Shown in pieces: positions 5,127 through 7,118 of a stretch of DNA of 7,118 bases. The stretch comes from Thioalkalivibrio sp. (GTDB lineage: Bacteria > Pseudomonadota > Gammaproteobacteria > Ectothiorhodospirales > Ectothiorhodospiraceae). The notes under the pieces are model-generated. The model was not told where the DNA came from and did no database searches. It saw only the letters and a list, made by a program, of their open reading frames with translations. A program made the position numbers and the translations under genes. How positions within the stretch are numbered: position 1 is the stretch's first letter; each line of letters opens with the position of its first letter. The stretch spans positions 1 through 7,118 of the forward strand of contig SKQM01000185.1 in the NCBI GenBank assembly GCA_007119005.1. Direction: 5' to 3'.

Positions 5127-6305
5127 ATGAAGACGATCATGAACCGAACCAGCGTAGTCCTGACCGCCGTGATGGTGGCAGCCCTCACCTTTGCCGCGAC
5201 CTCTCAGGCGCAGCTCGGTCGGGTCATTCAGGTCCAGGCCGCGGCTGTCGGCGATCAGACGATCAGCGGCACGGTGGTGCCATTCCGGGAGGTTACGCTG
5301 ACCGCGCAGATCGGGGGGCGCGTAACGCTCGTTGCGGGCGCCGAGGGCGATTTCTTCGACCGCGACGAGGTGCTGGTCGCGATCAGTGACGAGCGCCTCA
5401 CCGCGCAGCGTCGGCAGTCGCTCGCCGAGCTCCGCTCGGCGGAAGCGGCGATGCGGGAGGCACAGATGCAGTGGGGGCGGGAGGTTGCCGCTCCGCGCAG
5501 CCGCGACATCGGGCAGATGCCGGGCATGGGTATCCCTTCGATGTTCGACCAGTTGATCACCCGCCCAATGGGATCCGTCGCCGGTCTCGGCGATCCGGCG
5601 ATCGAACGGCAGGCGGATCTGCATTCGCGTGTGGTGGGCGTCGACCAGGCGGCGGCGCGCTGGCAGCAGGCGCGCTCGCGCCTCGACGAGATCGATTCCG
5701 CGATCCGCGACACCCGGTCCGTCGCGCCGTTCTCTGGCCTGATCATGCGCAAGCACGTGGAGGAAGGCGATACGGTCCAGCCTGGCCAGCCGCTGGTCAG
5801 CTTCGGTCACGTCGAGTTCCTGCGCGTGGAGGCGGACATCCCGGCCCGTCTCGTGGGTCGTCTGCGCGTCGGGGACATGGTCCGGGTGACGCTCGACGTG
5901 GGTCCAACGGAGGTCGATGCGCGGGTGGCGCAGATCTTTCCGATCGCCGACCCCCAGCGCCATACCGTCACCGTGAAGTTCGATTTGCCGCGCGGAGTGC
6001 CGGGGGGGCCCGGCATGTACGCCGACGTGCACCTACCGGGGACGGAAGTCAGCGAAGGTGTGGTGCGAATCCCCTTGTCCGCGATCGTGCCGGGCGGGGC
6101 GCTTCCGCGCGTCGCGGTGGTCGAGGCGGATGGCACCGTCCGGGTGCGGATGGTCCGGCTTGGTGCCGTGCAGCGTGACATGATCACCGTGCTGTCCGGT
6201 CTCGAGCCCGGGGAACACATCCTCGACAATCCGGATGCCAACGTTCGTTCCGGCGAGCGCGTGGACGGGATCACCGCTCCACGGACCACGCCACGCTTTC
6301 GTTAA
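5127..6305 (+). CDS. RND efflux periplasmic adaptor (membrane fusion protein)
   Basis: This 392-residue adaptor links an inner-membrane RND pump to an outer-membrane channel. A signal peptide covers about 1-28 (hydrophobic core VVLTAVMVAALTFAA), with a likely signal peptidase I cut after SQA; there is no lipobox Cys. A split lipoyl domain follows at about 46-88 and 197-226 (VAPFSGLIMRKHVEEGDTV). Between its halves is a coiled-coil hairpin, interrupted at about 119-163 by an insertion with MPGMGIPSMF. The beta-barrel spans about 228-305 and the membrane-proximal domain about 310-385. The start at 5127 is uncertain: the frame is open up to a GTG at 5073, which would put 18 extra residues before the signal peptide. 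An ATG at 5139 preceded by GAAG is also possible. The permease follows after 98 nt. The substrate cannot be read from sequence. Confidence 0.9.
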   Translation: MKTIMNRTSVVLTAVMVAALTFAATSQAQLGRVIQVQAAAVGDQTISGTVVPFREVTLTAQIGGRVTLVAGAEGDFFDRDEVLVAISDERLTAQRRQSLAELRSAEAAMREAQMQWGREVAAPRSRDIGQMPGMGIPSMFDQLITRPMGSVAGLGDPAIERQADLHSRVVGVDQAAARWQQARSRLDEIDSAIRDTRSVAPFSGLIMRKHVEEGDTVQPGQPLVSFGHVEFLRVEADIPARLVGRLRVGDMVRVTLDVGPTEVDARVAQIFPIADPQRHTVTVKFDLPRGVPGGPGMYADVHLPGTEVSEGVVRIPLSAIVPGGALPRVAVVEADGTVRVRMVRLGAVQRDMITVLSGLEPGEHILDNPDANVRSGERVDGITAPRTTPRFR

Positions 6306-6403
6306 GGGCCATCAGGGAGGCCCGCTTCCAGCGTGTTGCGGGCTGTTCGCAGCGATCTCCTGATGGTCGTCAGGGATTGGGATAAAAGAGACCGATAAGA
6401 GCC
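6306..6403 (+). other. structured adaptor-permease intergenic region
   Basis: This short gap can fold in two exclusive ways. A local hairpin uses GGGCC (6306-6310) and GGCCC (6319-6323). A longer-range stem uses CCATCAGG (6309-6316) and CCTGATGG (6359-6366), enclosing a small TGCG/CGCA hairpin (6337-6351). The motif TCAGGGA occurs twice (6312-6318, 6370-6376). The structure could set the adaptor:permease ratio or stabilise the mRNA. AAAAGAG (6384-6390) and TAAGAG (6396-6401) are the only purine-rich ribosome-binding candidates before the ATG at 6404. Confidence 0.45.
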
Positions 6404-7118
6404 ATGTCCGAGCACAAGAATCAGCACGCCGCCGGCGGGGAGGAAACCGAACGGGATCTGGGGCTGGCCGGGAAAATGGCCCAGAGCTTCATCCACTCTC
6501 CGTTGTCCCCGCTACTCCTCCTGGCTACGCTCGCGATCGGCATCCTCGGTGTGATCATCACGCCGCGCCAGGAGGATCCGCAGATCTCGGTCCCGATGGT
6601 GGACATCTTCGTATCCTTTCCAGGCGTCCCTTCGGATCAGGTCGTGAGCCTCGTAGCGCGACCGCTCGAACGTCTGATGAGCGAGATCGTGGGTGTCGAC
6701 AATGTCTACTCGGTGTCGCACCGCGGGGAAGCGATGGTGACGGTGCAGTTTGACGTCGGCGAGGACATGGGGGAGTCGATCGTCAAGGTGCACGACCGGC
6801 TGATGTCCAACCGGGACCTGATGCCGCCGGGTGTCTCCGAGCCCATGGTGAAACCCAAGGGCGCGGATGACGTGCCCATCATCACCCTGACTCTCTGGTC
6901 GCACGAGGTTGATGACGCGATGCTCCGGCAGATCGCGCTCGATGCGCTCCAGTACCTGAACGAGGTGCCGAACACCAGCCAGAGCTTCGTGGTCAGTGGC
7001 CGCCAGGAAAAAGTCCGGATCGAGGTTCTGCCCGAGCGTCTCACGGGTCTGAACGTGAGCATGGACCAGATCGCCGGCGCGGTGCAGGCAGCGAATGCCG
7101 AGCGCACGGCCGGTGCCA
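6404..7118 (+). CDS. RND efflux permease, N-terminal part
   Basis: The first 238 residues of an inner-membrane RND (resistance-nodulation-division, HAE1-like) pump are present; the gene runs off the right edge (the family has about 1,000-1,050 residues). A cytoplasmic lead of about 30 residues precedes TM1 (about 34-53, PLSPLLLLATLAIGILGVII). The family motif PRQEDPQISVPMVDIFVSFPG then opens the periplasmic porter domain. It continues with VARPLERLMSEIVGVDNVYS (PN1) and DVPIITLTLW (start of PN2). Energy comes from proton import through later TM segments, not visible here. From memory the wording resembles the 'PREEDPQI' subgroup of proteobacterial RND pumps rather than AcrB itself. It probably forms one operon with the upstream adaptor. 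The ATG at 6404 is in frame with the family-like N-terminus. Heavy-metal versus organic substrate cannot be decided without the TM4 region. Confidence 0.93.
   Translation, partial: MSEHKNQHAAGGEETERDLGLAGKMAQSFIHSPLSPLLLLATLAIGILGVIITPRQEDPQISVPMVDIFVSFPGVPSDQVVSLVARPLERLMSEIVGVDNVYSVSHRGEAMVTVQFDVGEDMGESIVKVHDRLMSNRDLMPPGVSEPMVKPKGADDVPIITLTLWSHEVDDAMLRQIALDALQYLNEVPNTSQSFVVSGRQEKVRIEVLPERLTGLNVSMDQIAGAVQAANAERTAGA

Noticed and set aside
4896..6032. 378-residue open frame on the minus strand opposite the adaptor
   Set aside because: It is antisense to the well-supported adaptor, its composition is shadow-like, and it would run through the divergent regulatory region.

Overview
The window is GC-rich with strong G/C bias at third codon positions. 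It reads as chromosomal DNA of a gammaproteobacterium. The alaC-hom-thrC order and protein wording such as ThrC 'MVGYQASGSAPFLRG' recall Ectothiorhodospiraceae/Thioalkalivibrio-type organisms. This is judgement from memory, not a database result. There are six protein genes (two cut by the window edges) and three informative intergenic stretches. I see no tRNA, rRNA, CRISPR array, transposase or integrase.

Left third (1-3166, + strand): the 3' half of an AlaC-type alanine/glutamate aminotransferase, then complete hom (homoserine dehydrogenase with ACT domain) and thrC (threonine synthase). The gaps are 46 and 33 nt, each with an ACAAGGAA-type ribosome binding site, so this looks like one operon. 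Hom converts aspartate semialdehyde to homoserine, and ThrC finishes threonine. ThrC carries an unusual insertion of about 20 residues with a CxxCxxHC-like cluster.

Middle (3167-5126): a convergent gap with several hairpins, then a minus-strand regulator (3375-4754) with PAS, AAA+ and Fis-type HTH domains. It has the build of a sigma54 enhancer-binding protein, but its GAFTGA loop reads GSFPGA. Upstream lies a 372-nt divergent region with a cluster of palindromes built on TTGCAA. Two of them overlap a candidate sigma70-type promoter of the regulator, with centres exactly 22 bp apart. I find no convincing sigma54 promoter. Together this suggests a TyrR-like regulator working with sigma70 and repressing itself, possibly also controlling the efflux operon.

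Right third (5127-7118, + strand): a periplasmic adaptor and the start of an inner-membrane RND permease, forming an efflux pump operon. No outer-membrane channel gene is in view. The adaptor has an in-frame Met/Pro-rich insertion at the tip of its coiled-coil hairpin. The 98-nt gap between adaptor and permease can form two mutually exclusive stem structures.

The points most worth following are the degenerate GAFTGA loop combined with the operator cluster, and the Cys insertion in ThrC. No wholly new multi-gene system is evident.
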